Below are positions 1 to 7,691 of a stretch of 10,906 bases of DNA, piece after piece. The position numbers and the translations under genes were made by a program. Every line of letters begins with the position of its first letter. Within the stretch, counting starts at the first letter, position 1. Origin of the DNA: an uncultured Clostridia bacterium (lineage in GTDB: Bacteria; Bacillota; Clostridia; TANB77; CAG-508); assembly GCA_934167435.1 (NCBI GenBank), contig CAKPKZ010000048.1:1-10906 (forward strand). Reading direction: 5' to 3'. Under the pieces are notes generated by a model. That model saw only the letters and a program-made list of their open reading frames with translations. It made no database searches and was not told where the DNA came from.

Positions 1-68
1 TCTATAGATAGTGCTGTTTTTCCAGAGGCTGTTGGTCCACATATAACAATTACTTTTTCTTTTTCCAT
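1..68 (-). CDS. miaA: tRNA dimethylallyltransferase MiaA, N-terminal 22 codons (cut by window edge)
   Basis: Only the first 22 codons are inside the window; the rest lies to the left. The peptide opens with a short charged stretch, a hydrophobic beta strand (VIVIC) and the P-loop GPTASGKT at residues 11-18, which is the characteristic Walker A signature of MiaA. The family transfers a dimethylallyl group to N6 of A37 in tRNAs that read codons starting with U. An AAAGGAG ribosome binding site lies just upstream of the ATG (about positions 76-84). The start is 35 nt past the mutL stop, so mutL and miaA are almost certainly one operon, an arrangement common across bacteria. The assignment rests on the P-loop variant plus gene order; another P-loop enzyme is possible but unlikely. 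Confidence 0.88.
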   Translation of the reverse strand, partial: MEKEKVIVICGPTASGKTALSI

Positions 69-103
69 CTATAAGCTCCTTTTTGTATATATTACTGCAA
101 TTT

Positions 104-2239
104 TTATTTTCTTGCAAATTTTCTTTCAATATCATATTTAGTCATTTTAATTGCCGTTGGTCTTCCATGTGGGCATGTAAATGGATTAGGCAATTGTAAT
201 AATTTATCCATTAAACTTTCGACTTCTTGCTTGTCCAATACCATATGAGCCTTAACGGCAGCTTTACAAGCAACAGTTGCTATAAACTTTTCTTCTTTTT
301 CCTGCTTAGCTGTTCTTGCTACACTATTAATTTCATCTAATGTCTCTAAAAATAGTTCTTTTGTATCTAAGTCTAAACATACTGTTGGAACTCCAGTTAA
401 TTTTATAGTATTTTCGCCAAATTCCTCCAGATTGAATCCTGCCTTTTCAAACATATATATATTTTCTTTTGCAATTTCCATTTCTTTATGTGTAAGAGTT
501 ATAATATCTGGCAATAATAGCATTTGCGAATCTTTTGAGGCATTACTATAATAATTAGTTTTTACCTTTTCATACATAATTCTTTCATGTGCAGCATGTT
601 GATCTATTATATACATTTCATTGTCCATTTCAATTATTATATATGTATTAAATGCTATTCCTATAAATTTATATAATATTTTTTTAACTTCTTTTGCTTG
701 TTCAAATACAGAAATATTATCTTTTATTAAATCTGCAGCATTTACTTTATTTTCTTTTTCCACTTTCTCTTCTATTTGACTTATTGGCAATTTTCCAAAT
801 GTTTTTTCATACATTTCATTAAAATTAGCTTTTTCTATTTTTTCTTCTTTTTCTGTTTTTTCTTCTTCTATCGTTTCAGGTATATTTTCTTCCTTTTTCT
901 CTTCTACTTTTACATTTGTATCTTCTTTTTTATTTTCATAAGAATATTTTTCATCTGCTTCTTTTACCTCATCTTGTAACTTACTTTTCATTTCTTGTAA
1001 TTGTTTTAAAACATCTGACGTATCTATTGGTTTTCCTGCTGTACTTTTATTCTGCATTATATTTTTTTGGTTATATATATCTTCTATAATATTATTTGTC
1101 TTTATATTACTTTCTTCTTCTGTATAATTTGCTATCTTCTCCTGCGTTCTTCTACTTCCAAATAATGTTGTTTTATTCTCATTAAAATTATTATTTATAT
1201 TTTGTGGTATAATTTCATCATCTTTAGATTTTTCAGTATTTTCTATTAATTCACCTTTTAATAATGTATCTTTTATTGCGTGGTATATTGCTTGAAATAT
1301 TTTGTTTTCTTCCTCAAATCTAACTTCTAATTTTGCTGGGTGAACATTTACATCTACTTTTGAGGGATCCATATTTATGTTTAATATTACAAATCCAAAC
1401 TTTCCAATTGGTATCATTCCTTTAAATGCCTGTTCTGTAGCAGCTGTTAAAGCTTTATCTTTGATATATCTTTTATTCACAAAAAATATTTGATTAGTTC
1501 TATTTGATCTAGATATTTCTGGTTTTCCAATAACGCCAGTTATGTGTATATCCTCATATTTATATGATGTTTCCAATATTGATTGTGCAATATCTTTACC
1601 ATAAATACTATATACTACATCTTTTAACGAACCATTTCCTGTAGTTTGTATAACTGTTTTTCCTGTGTTTATTAATTTTATTGATATATCTGGATTAACT
1701 AATGCTATTCTAGTAATTACATCTTCTATATATCCTGTTTCGGTAAAATCTTTTTTTAAAAATTTATATCTTACGGGTGTATTAAAAAATAAATTTTTAA
1801 CAATCATTGTTGTTCCTTTTTTACAGCCTACTTCTTCTTTTGTTAATATATTTCCCGCTTCTACAACAACTCTATATCCTATTTGCTCGTTTTCTGTTTT
1901 TGAAACAACTTCTACATTTGCAATTGCTGCAATACTAGCTAGTGCCTCCCCTCTAAACCCCATAGATTTTACTGTATCTAACTCATCTGCAGATCTTATT
2001 TTACTTGTTGCATGTCTTTCAAAAGCAATTTCTAAATCATCTGAGGCTATTCCTTTTCCATCATCTGAAATTTTAATAAATGAAATTCCTCCATTTTTTA
2101 TTTCTACAACTATGTTCTTAGCTCCAGCATCTATAGAATTTTCTACCATTTCTTTTACTACAGATGCAGGTCTTTCTATAACCTCACCAGCAGCGATTTT
2201 ATTAATTGTTAAGTCATCTAATAGTACTATATTTCCCAT
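104..2239 (-). CDS. mutL: DNA mismatch repair protein MutL (endonuclease type)
   Basis: This 711-residue protein is a complete MutL. The N-terminal GHKL ATPase shows its motifs in order: ExxxN-type KEMVENSIDAG (about 29-39), DDGKGI (59-64), RHATSK (75-80) and GFRGEAL (94-100). A low-complexity Glu/Lys-rich linker spans about 335-515. The C-terminal dimerisation and nuclease domain has the metal-binding motif DQHA-x2-E-x4-E at 546-557, ACKAAVKAH at 657-665 and CPHGRP at 689-694, so this is the nicking type found in bacteria without MutH. QMLLLP at 572-577 fits the beta-clamp binding motif. MutL links mismatch recognition by MutS to strand nicking and excision. The start has GGAGG at 2248-2252, 8 nt upstream. 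It leads the mutL-miaA operon; mutS is not next to it here, where the preceding gene is secF. Confidence 0.97.
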   Translation of the reverse strand: MGNIVLLDDLTINKIAAGEVIERPASVVKEMVENSIDAGAKNIVVEIKNGGISFIKISDDGKGIASDDLEIAFERHATSKIRSADELDTVKSMGFRGEALASIAAIANVEVVSKTENEQIGYRVVVEAGNILTKEEVGCKKGTTMIVKNLFFNTPVRYKFLKKDFTETGYIEDVITRIALVNPDISIKLINTGKTVIQTTGNGSLKDVVYSIYGKDIAQSILETSYKYEDIHITGVIGKPEISRSNRTNQIFFVNKRYIKDKALTAATEQAFKGMIPIGKFGFVILNINMDPSKVDVNVHPAKLEVRFEEENKIFQAIYHAIKDTLLKGELIENTEKSKDDEIIPQNINNNFNENKTTLFGSRRTQEKIANYTEEESNIKTNNIIEDIYNQKNIMQNKSTAGKPIDTSDVLKQLQEMKSKLQDEVKEADEKYSYENKKEDTNVKVEEKKEENIPETIEEEKTEKEEKIEKANFNEMYEKTFGKLPISQIEEKVEKENKVNAADLIKDNISVFEQAKEVKKILYKFIGIAFNTYIIIEMDNEMYIIDQHAAHERIMYEKVKTNYYSNASKDSQMLLLPDIITLTHKEMEIAKENIYMFEKAGFNLEEFGENTIKLTGVPTVCLDLDTKELFLETLDEINSVARTAKQEKEEKFIATVACKAAVKAHMVLDKQEVESLMDKLLQLPNPFTCPHGRPTAIKMTKYDIERKFARK

Positions 2240-2276
2240 TTAAATTTCCTCCACTTATTCTTTTTCAATATTTTTT

Positions 2277-2306
2277 ATTATATCATTACTCTTTTAGATT
2301 TGTATA
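2277..2306 (-). promoter_or_regulatory. Promoter of the mutL-miaA operon
   Basis: On the minus strand there is a perfect TATAAT at 2277-2282 preceded by TGA (extended -10, TGnTATAAT) and a weaker -35, TATACA, at 2301-2306, with an 18-nt spacer. It lies about 40 nt upstream of the mutL start and downstream of the hairpin after secF, so mutL can be transcribed independently of the sec genes. Inferred from sequence only. Confidence 0.65.
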
Positions 2307-2354
2307 GTTTTTTTTGAAATTTATTAATTATATATTTTTCTATTCAATACTAAA

Positions 2355-2396
2355 TAACACTAATATGTTAAATATTTATTAAACATATTAGTGTTA
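2355..2396 (-). terminator. Hairpin after secF, probable terminator
   Basis: A perfect 14-bp inverted repeat (arms 2356-2369 and 2382-2395, extendable by one T-A pair) surrounds a 12-nt AT loop. It begins 6 nt past the secF stop. On the minus strand the following T-tract is interrupted (ATTTAGTATT), so it is not a textbook terminator; on the plus strand it is followed by a T-rich run. Its place between secF and the mutL promoter supports a terminator or 3'-end stabiliser. Confidence 0.6.
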
Positions 2397-2401
2397 AAAT
2401 T

Positions 2402-3064
2402 TTATTTTTTATTATTTTGTTCTTTTATTTTCTTTAATTTTTTTTCATAATTTGTAGTTAAAGTTAACAATGTAAATACTAATACCGTAATTACCATTGG
2501 TATTGTTATTCTTCCTAATGGAATTCTTGTAATTGCTATAACACTAAATAATATAATTTGTGTTATTATAATTGTTAATAATGTTTGTCCTACTACTTTT
2601 ATACTTCCTAATTTAAAATATCTTATAGCCATATATATTAAAATTATACCCAAAGCAATTATAAATGGTACAATGTATTGTGTAAACATTTTTCTTATAC
2701 GTAGTCTTGGTACTGTTGTTATATTTACTTGATCTGCTGATACTTGTGTATTATATTTCTCGTTTACTTTATTTATTATTTGTTCTTTTTGATCTTCTGT
2801 TATTTCACTTGCTGTTATTGACAATGCATCCTCATATACTTCTATTTTTTGAATTATTACTTTTTGATTTTTAAATACTTCATTTGTAATGTTTTGTATA
2901 TCTGACATTTCAAATTCTTTTTCTAAATATAGCTCTATTTTTTGGCTATCTTTAAATTTTAATTCAACTTCAAATCCTATTGTTGCAGTAATTATTGTTG
3001 CTATTATTATTAAAGCTACAATTATTGCTATTATTATTTTATTAAATTTTGTTAATTGTTTCAT
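2402..3064 (-). CDS. secF: SecF-like protein translocase subunit, short and divergent
   Basis: A 220-residue membrane protein with one N-terminal membrane segment (about 9-31), an extracellular domain of about 100 residues, then membrane segments near 130-147, 157-179 and 186-205 and a Lys-rich tail. Position directly after secD (14-nt gap, AAGGAGG upstream of the ATG) and the TM1-ectodomain-TM layout identify it as SecF, the partner of SecD that helps SecYEG translocate proteins using the ion gradient. It is shorter than usual SecF (about 290-320 residues): the last two membrane segments are absent. The family hallmarks are also not visible: the DFTGG motif after TM1 is replaced by LKFKDSQK, and the TM4 region has no NDTIVVFDRI-like motif. 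It may therefore work differently. The identification is partly by context. Confidence 0.72.
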   Translation of the reverse strand: MKQLTKFNKIIIAIIVALIIIATIITATIGFEVELKFKDSQKIELYLEKEFEMSDIQNITNEVFKNQKVIIQKIEVYEDALSITASEITEDQKEQIINKVNEKYNTQVSADQVNITTVPRLRIRKMFTQYIVPFIIALGIILIYMAIRYFKLGSIKVVGQTLLTIIITQIILFSVIAITRIPLGRITIPMVITVLVFTLLTLTTNYEKKLKKIKEQNNKK

Positions 3065-3078
3065 TTATTAATACCTCC

Positions 3079-4431
3079 TTATTTATTTTCGCTTAGTTTT
3101 AGCATGTTTTTAGTTACAATTATATTGTATATAGCCATTATTACTAATCCCCAAAACATTACCATTCCAAAGCTACTTATTGGTATCCATTTAATAAAAC
3201 AAAATACTATTGATAATATACAAACTGGTATAATTTCTACAAAGAATTGTCCAATAGTTTTATTTCTATTTGATAATAACTTAATTGTAAGTATATAATT
3301 TAATATTAATGTTAAAACTACTGCATATATTCCTTCTATTGATAATGTTACATTTGCATATCTTATTGTTAACAATAAGATTGATACTAGTCCAACATAT
3401 GAAATAGCTCCTAAAAATCCTTTTGATTTATATTTAACTATTAATATTATTAATGCTATTGTAATACAAGCTGCTATAACAATTTTTATTGTTAACAATG
3501 TATTTGATGTTATATCTGATAAAACATATTTGTTTTCATCTATTGTATAACTTATTGGCAATTTTCCTGTATCTAACAATGTAGCCATAGTTGTTGCTTT
3601 TTGTGCATATTCTTTAATTGTTGTTTTGTCTGTTGAAGCACTTCCTACTGTTAATTGTATTGTTCCATTTTTTATTGGCTCGTCAAAACTTGTGCTCATT
3701 ATTTCTTGATCATCTATTTTCATTGTTATTTTTTTCTCTTGAGATGTTTGTTCTTCGTTTTGTTCGTTTGAATTCTCATCTGCATTATTTTCTTCTGTCT
3801 TAACGTATTTATTACTTATGTCTTCTAATTTTTTGGCTCCATCTTTGTCAAATTCTATATTTAAATATACTGATGTTCCACTTGTACTTGGATAATATAC
3901 AACATTTGATAATTTTATATCGTCATTATTTAATAATACTTCTTTTGTTTCTGAATCTATTATTTCAAATTTTCCTACTGTATCTATATCACTTAATACA
4001 GAGTCTGTATTATCATCTTCTGAAATTTCGATTACAATATCTCCTGTCTCCTCATTAAGTTTTACAATGTAGTTTTCTACATTTAATTTTTTAAGTCTTT
4101 TTTCTATTATATCTCTTGCGTTTTTATAATTATTTTGATTTAAATTCTCTTGACTATTTACTGGCACTTCCTCTTTTTGATATCCATTTTTCTCTATTTC
4201 TTCGTCTGTTGCACTTTCTACTACATTTCCATCTTTGTCTTTTATTACTTCTTTTGTATTTGTATTTACTTTTAGCCTAACTACTCTTGAGCCATTAATG
4301 TCCATAGCATAAGAATAATCTTTAACTTTATTTTCCATTCTATTTTGAACTTGTCCATAAATACCAAAGAAGGCTATCATTGTAATTAATATGATTAATA
4401 ATGTTATTGTTAATATTTTAATTTTTTTCAT
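3079..4431 (-). CDS. secD: SecD-like protein translocase subunit, divergent
   Basis: 450 residues: an N-terminal membrane segment (about 5-25), a large extracellular domain and a C-terminal membrane block from about residue 315 (around five segments). The ectodomain keeps the SecD P1 repeat, with ARDIIEKRLKKL followed by NYIVKL and GDIVIEIS, and a second part with DKDGAKKLEDIS; a Glu/Asn-rich insert follows near 215-230. SecD and SecF form an accessory complex of the Sec translocon. Two hallmarks are altered. The GLDLxGG motif after TM1 reads MDINGS. In the TM4 helix, GIYAVVLT (367-374) aligns with the family GIAGIVLT, but the VDANVLIFERI segment that follows is replaced by a wholly nonpolar LNYILTIKLL, so the proton-relay Asp is missing. 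The ATG has AAAGGAAAG upstream; the gap to the HD gene is 28 nt. Confidence 0.85.
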   Translation of the reverse strand: MKKIKILTITLLIILITMIAFFGIYGQVQNRMENKVKDYSYAMDINGSRVVRLKVNTNTKEVIKDKDGNVVESATDEEIEKNGYQKEEVPVNSQENLNQNNYKNARDIIEKRLKKLNVENYIVKLNEETGDIVIEISEDDNTDSVLSDIDTVGKFEIIDSETKEVLLNNDDIKLSNVVYYPSTSGTSVYLNIEFDKDGAKKLEDISNKYVKTEENNADENSNEQNEEQTSQEKKITMKIDDQEIMSTSFDEPIKNGTIQLTVGSASTDKTTIKEYAQKATTMATLLDTGKLPISYTIDENKYVLSDITSNTLLTIKIVIAACITIALIILIVKYKSKGFLGAISYVGLVSILLLTIRYANVTLSIEGIYAVVLTLILNYILTIKLLSNRNKTIGQFFVEIIPVCILSIVFCFIKWIPISSFGMVMFWGLVIMAIYNIIVTKNMLKLSENK

Positions 4432-4459
4432 TTAAATCTTTCCTTTCTAATTATGACTA

Positions 4460-5119
4460 CTATAATAATTTTGTATCATTTATTACTAATTCAAACCATA
4501 TTTTTAAATATTTTGCTGCATATTTACTCATCATAGTTCTGTCCATAAATATTTCAAAATAATCAAGCACTGGACATATTTTGGTGTCTATTGTTAAATC
4601 TAATATTACTTTTCTGTTTTCAGCATCTAATATTAAACTTGAATTAGTTACAGCATAATTAACTCTATCATGTATATCAAATGTTGACATATTTGTATTT
4701 ACTACTCTGTCTCTATGCGCATCTGATTTATCGGCTAATATTATTGCAGCTGATATTTCGTTTACTGCAGTTCCTGTTTTTTCATCATGATTTCCAATTG
4801 CCATTATTATTTCTGTTCTTTCCTCTACTGGCATTCCCATATCTTTTAAAATATTGTAAGCAAGAATCGCTCCGCTATGTGCATGGTCAACTCTATTAAC
4901 ACAGTTTCCTATATCGTGTAAATATCCTGCTATTTTAGCAAGTTCTACTGTCCTTTCTGGATATCCTAATTTTTCCAATATTTCTCCTGCTCTATTAGAT
5001 ACTATTGAAATATGTCTATGGCTATGTTCTGTATAGCCTAAACCGTCTAATTGTTTTTGTGCTCCTTTTATTAGAGCTTCAACTTCTTGGTTATTTTTTA
5101 CATCTTGTAAAGTTATCAT
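4460..5119 (-). CDS. HD-domain phosphohydrolase
   Basis: 219 residues from the chosen start. The HD metal-binding set is complete: His in HSHRH (32-36), HDIGN at 68-72, a further His pair in DHAH (78-81), NHDE at 110-113 and ADKSD at 129-133. HD proteins of this type are metal-dependent phosphohydrolases acting on nucleotides or related phosphoesters; the substrate is not readable here. The open frame extends eight codons further to an ATG at 5143, but AGGAGG would then lie inside the gene; the ATG at 5119 has AGGAGGAGA ideally spaced and is preferred. It lies just upstream of secD, a neighbourhood I recall from other Clostridia, and is probably co-transcribed. The stop codon is TAG, which shows amber is a normal stop in this genome. 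Confidence 0.88.
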   Translation of the reverse strand: MITLQDVKNNQEVEALIKGAQKQLDGLGYTEHSHRHISIVSNRAGEILEKLGYPERTVELAKIAGYLHDIGNCVNRVDHAHSGAILAYNILKDMGMPVEERTEIIMAIGNHDEKTGTAVNEISAAIILADKSDAHRDRVVNTNMSTFDIHDRVNYAVTNSSLILDAENRKVILDLTIDTKICPVLDYFEIFMDRTMMSKYAAKYLKIWFELVINDTKLL

Positions 5120-5122
5120 CTG

Positions 5123-5131
5123 TCTCCTCCT
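5123..5131 (-). promoter_or_regulatory. Ribosome binding site that fixes the HD gene start
   Basis: AGGAGGAGA on the minus strand ends 3 nt before the ATG at 5117-5119, with the core AGGAGG at about 6 nt. It overlaps the codons that would follow the upstream ATG at 5143, which argues against that longer start. Confidence 0.75.
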
Positions 5132-5149
5132 ATCTATTTGCACTTTTAA

Positions 5150-5178
5150 ATTTTATATTAAAATATTAAAAATATCAA
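5150..5178 (-). promoter_or_regulatory. Promoter of the HD-secD-secF unit
   Basis: TTGATA at 5173-5178 (5 of 6 matches to the -35 consensus), a 17-nt spacer and TAAAAT at 5150-5155. It sits between the TIGR04086 gene and the HD gene, about 30 nt from the HD start. The surroundings are extremely AT-rich, so chance matches are possible. Confidence 0.5.
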
Positions 5179-5195
5179 CTATTTTTGTAAAATTT

Positions 5196-5564
5196 CTATT
5201 TTTTATTTACTCCTATTATTCCACCTATTATTCCAAATATAATTCCTACTGCTATTAAAATTAAAGATTCAAAGTTTAGCCCAAATTGCCAATTTAATAT
5301 ACTTGAAATTAAATATATTATTAATAAGTATATTCCTCCAACTAAACCTCCATTTAATAAACCATTTTTCTTTATCTTATAATTTCCAATCGAACTTCCT
5401 ATTAAAATGCTAATTGCAGTTATTAAAGATATTACTGTTGTCATTGTATTTTCGCTTATATTTGTAAATGTTAATACACATGAATATATAAGTAAAAGTA
5501 TAATTGTACTAATAAATGAAATACCTACTCCTTTAAAAATATTTTTAATCATATTATTTTCCAT
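5196..5564 (-). CDS. TIGR04086/DUF3792 family membrane protein
   Basis: A 122-residue protein made almost entirely of four hydrophobic helices separated by short polar turns (KIKKNG between helices 2 and 3, then GGLVGGIYLL and a Gly-rich last helix ending GIIGGIIGVNKK). The size, four-helix layout and Gly-rich repeats match the TIGR04086 (DUF3792, YrzE-like) family of Firmicutes, whose function is unknown. The open frame could start at a TTG at 5579, but GGAG at 5574-5577 lies 9 nt upstream of the ATG at 5562-5564, so I take the ATG. It follows the terminator of the flavoprotein gene; no convincing promoter was seen in the 60 nt between. The stop codon is TAG. Confidence 0.75.
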   Translation of the reverse strand: MENNMIKNIFKGVGISFISTIILLLIYSCVLTFTNISENTMTTVISLITAISILIGSSIGNYKIKKNGLLNGGLVGGIYLLIIYLISSILNWQFGLNFESLILIAVGIIFGIIGGIIGVNKK

Positions 5565-5625
5565 ATTTATTATCTCCAATCTTTTTTATTTAATTAATTT
5601 TATTAAATACTTTTTAATTTAGAAC

Positions 5626-5659
5626 AAAAAATGACTAATAGATTTCTATTAATCATTTT
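5626..5659 (-). terminator. Rho-independent terminator of the COG2509 oxidoreductase gene
   Basis: A 15-bp stem (arms 5628-5642 and 5645-5659). The single plus-strand C/A mismatch becomes a G-U pair in the minus-strand RNA, which shows the intended direction. The stem is followed by a run of Ts. It starts 14 nt past the stop at 5674. Confidence 0.85.
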
Positions 5660-5673
5660 AAATTTTTTATTTA

Positions 5674-7131
5674 TTAAATTTTTTCACTTAATATTCTTGC
5701 CATTTTAACTCCTGAACATGACGCCATCATAAGTCCTGTTGTTAGTCCCCCACCATCTCCTATAGAATATAATCCTTCTATATTAGTCTGAAAGTTTTTA
5801 TCTAGAACAATTTCATTGCTATAAAATTTTATTTCTGGTCCATATAATAAATTGTCTGGATTCGCAAAACCTTCAACTACTTTATCCATTTTTCTTATAA
5901 ATTCTAATATGTTTGTCATTGTTCTATATCCTAATGCAAATGTTATATCTCCAGGAACTGCTGTTTTTAATGTTGGTACAACAGAATTATTATCCAACTC
6001 TTCTTGCCATGTTCTTTTTCCTCTATATATATCTCCTAATCTTTGTACAACAATATTACCATTTCCTAATTCATTTAAATTATTTGCTATATTTATTCCA
6101 TATTCTATTGGTTTTTTAAATGGATAATTAAAATGATGTGATACTAATATTGCTAAATTTGTATTTGTACTTTTTTTATCTTTATATGAATGTCCATTTA
6201 CTAATGTTAACCCATTATCATATACTTCTGTTGCGACAAAACCACTTGGATTTTGACAAAAAGTTCTTACTTTATCTTTAAATGGTTCTGGCCTTGCAAT
6301 TACTTTTCCTTCATACATATATTTATTTATTTTTTCCATTATTTTATCTGGTAATTCATATCTTATTCCTATATCTACAGAACCTAAATTGGTTTTAATA
6401 TTATATTTTTTACACATTTCGTCTAGCCATTTTGCCCCTTTTCTTCCTACTGCTGATATTACATTATTTGAATAAATTGCTTCTGTATTATTTGTTTCAC
6501 TATTTGATTTTCTAATCTTTACACCTTTTATTTTATTATCTTCTATTATTAAGTCCTCTACTACTGTTTCAAATCTTAATTCTACTTTATTTTCTATATA
6601 TTTCTCAATTTTATAATACAATTCATGTGCTTTTTCTGTTCCCAAATGTCTTATTGGTATATCTATTAAGTTCAAATTTTCCTTTTGTGCTTTTTCTTGT
6701 AATTTTTTTATTTCTTCCCTATTTTCTATTCCTTCTAATTTAGTATCAGCACCAAATTTTAAATATATATTATCTGTATATTTTAATAAATCTTTTATTT
6801 CTTGAAGTCCCATATATTTTTTTATATATGAGCCTCCATTTCCTCCTAAATATATGCTATCTTTGTCCTCATTGTATAATGATAAATGATATGATAATAA
6901 TTTTCCATCAGAAAATGCTCCTGCTCCTGAAAAACCACTTGTAATATTACAAAATGGTTTGCATTTAACACATTTGTTAATTTTCTGAATTGGACATTTT
7001 CTATCTTCTACTCTTTTTCCTTGTTCAATTAAAAGTATATTTTTTGCTTTTTGTTTCTGAATTAATTCATATGCCAAAAATACTCCACTTGGTCCCATTC
7101 CTATTACTATTGCATCATACTGCTGTTTCAT
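5674..7131 (-). CDS. FAD-dependent oxidoreductase, COG2509 family
   Basis: 485 residues from the chosen start. The N-terminal dinucleotide-binding fold has GMGPSG (GxGxxG) at 11-16 and the ribose-binding Glu in LLIEQG at 36. Cysteines at 46, 54, 57 and 61 (CPI, then KCVKCKPFC) and GFSGAGAFSDGKL (66-78) are the signature of COG2509, the uncharacterised FAD-dependent dehydrogenases. The C-terminus has the FAD-contacting YSIGDGGG and TGLMMASCSGV. Reaction and partner are unknown; the Cys cluster could be redox active or bind metal. The open frame reaches 7227, but that stretch holds the gene's promoter and a terminator. The ATG at 7131 has GGTG 6 nt upstream and is in register with the family's usual N-terminus. 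It is a single-gene unit with its own promoter and terminator. Confidence 0.9.
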   Translation of the reverse strand: MKQQYDAIVIGMGPSGVFLAYELIQKQKAKNILLIEQGKRVEDRKCPIQKINKCVKCKPFCNITSGFSGAGAFSDGKLLSYHLSLYNEDKDSIYLGGNGGSYIKKYMGLQEIKDLLKYTDNIYLKFGADTKLEGIENREEIKKLQEKAQKENLNLIDIPIRHLGTEKAHELYYKIEKYIENKVELRFETVVEDLIIEDNKIKGVKIRKSNSETNNTEAIYSNNVISAVGRKGAKWLDEMCKKYNIKTNLGSVDIGIRYELPDKIMEKINKYMYEGKVIARPEPFKDKVRTFCQNPSGFVATEVYDNGLTLVNGHSYKDKKSTNTNLAILVSHHFNYPFKKPIEYGINIANNLNELGNGNIVVQRLGDIYRGKRTWQEELDNNSVVPTLKTAVPGDITFALGYRTMTNILEFIRKMDKVVEGFANPDNLLYGPEIKFYSNEIVLDKNFQTNIEGLYSIGDGGGLTTGLMMASCSGVKMARILSEKI

Positions 7132-7165
7132 ACAAATCACCAACTTTCTTTTTACTTCATTTAGA

Positions 7166-7194
7166 AGTATATCAAATAACATTATATGATGCAA
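7166..7194 (-). promoter_or_regulatory. Promoter of the COG2509 oxidoreductase gene
   Basis: TTGCAT at 7189-7194, a 17-nt spacer and TATACT at 7166-7171 with an extended TGA just upstream. The predicted start is near 7158, giving a leader of about 27 nt to the ATG at 7131. This also rules out translation from the ATG at 7227. Confidence 0.75.
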
Positions 7195-7212
7195 GTATAA
7201 AAAAAATAATAT

Positions 7213-7246
7213 AAAAACACCGAACATATTATTATTCGGTGTTTTT
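7213..7246. terminator. Bidirectional rho-independent terminator
   Basis: A perfect 12-bp stem (7213-7224 with 7235-7246) with CACCGAA/TTCGGTG at its core, a 10-nt loop, and A and T runs that serve as U-tracts in either direction. On the minus strand it ends transcription of the small foreign gene at 7303-7647 and insulates the oxidoreductase promoter. Confidence 0.85.
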
Positions 7247-7302
7247 GCACGTCAGAAACCTTTTTAAAGGATTTTTATTTTATTGTTTTTTGCGGGGGAT
7301 GG

Positions 7303-7647
7303 TTAACATCTTTCTGAGAGTACTATTTTGTACTTTACAATTCGAACCGGTATATCCAGTTCTTTTAACAAACTCAGCTGGTCTTTATTCAGTCTACTTG
7401 TAAAATACTTTTTTCCTTTTTTATTTGCATAGTGCAAATTTTTTATAAGTGGATCTGCTTCAGAAATTCTAGAAAACTTTCTTGTTCTCATTTCATAAAG
7501 CCAAGGGATTACTGGAAATCCCTGCTGCCGAATAAATTCGACCTATTCTGGCTTCAAAGACCAATACAATTCCGATTTTCTACCAGTATTAACATACTCC
7601 ATAAATTTTTTCTTTGTTTTAGACATTTGCAGGTTGGCTTTTTTCAT
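7303..7647 (-). pseudogene. Small unknown gene interrupted by one in-frame TAG
   Basis: From the ATG at 7645-7647, with a strong AAGGAGG upstream, 34 codons are read to a TAG at 7543-7545. The same frame then continues open for 79 more codons to a TAA at 7303. Both halves look like one protein of about 114 residues: basic N-terminus (MKKANLQMSKTKKKF), then ELYWSLKPE, amber, VEFIRQQGFPVIPWLYEMR, and a C-terminal basic part with NLHYANKKGKKYF and LKELDIPVRIV. I do not recognise the family. Codons such as CTG, CAG, CGG and CCG are frequent, unlike the AT-saturated neighbours, which suggests horizontal origin. A CAG (Gln) to TAG change would explain the stop. It has a near-consensus promoter and a strong terminator. 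Either a recently broken gene or one needing amber suppression. Confidence 0.7.
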
Positions 7648-7691
7648 AAGTCCTCCTTATTCTGACATGCATAATAGGTTTACCTTTTTTT

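Noticed and set aside
776..979. Plus-strand Phe-rich open frame opposite mutL
   Set aside because: It is the antisense of the Glu/Lys-rich MutL linker (GAA/AAA codons read as TTC/TTT); no ribosome site. The other plus-strand open frames opposite mutL, secD, secF, the HD gene, the oxidoreductase, the kinase and CYTH gene are shadows of the same kind.
5120..5143. Upstream ATG for the HD gene
   Set aside because: The AGGAGG site lies inside this extension and points to the ATG at 5119.
5565..5625. Promoter for the TIGR04086 gene
   Set aside because: Only weak matches (TTGTTC with TAATAA) in extremely AT-rich sequence; cannot be told from background.
7132..7227. Longer N-terminus for the COG2509 oxidoreductase (start at 7227)
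   Set aside because: The extra 32 codons cover the gene's own promoter and part of a terminator stem, have no ribosome site, and precede the family's normal start.
7247..7302. Stretch with a G-run (GCGGGGGATGG) and a small CCTTT/AAAGG inverted repeat after the small gene
   Set aside because: Too short and weak for a defined element; probably the 3' untranslated end of the foreign gene.
7543..7545. Genome-wide reassignment of TAG to an amino acid
   Set aside because: The HD gene (TAG at 4460-4462) and the TIGR04086 gene (TAG at 5196-5198) end naturally in TAG, so TAG is a stop in this host.
7432..7665. Plus-strand open frame opposite the small unknown gene
   Set aside because: The minus strand has the promoter, AAGGAGG site and terminator; the plus frame has none.
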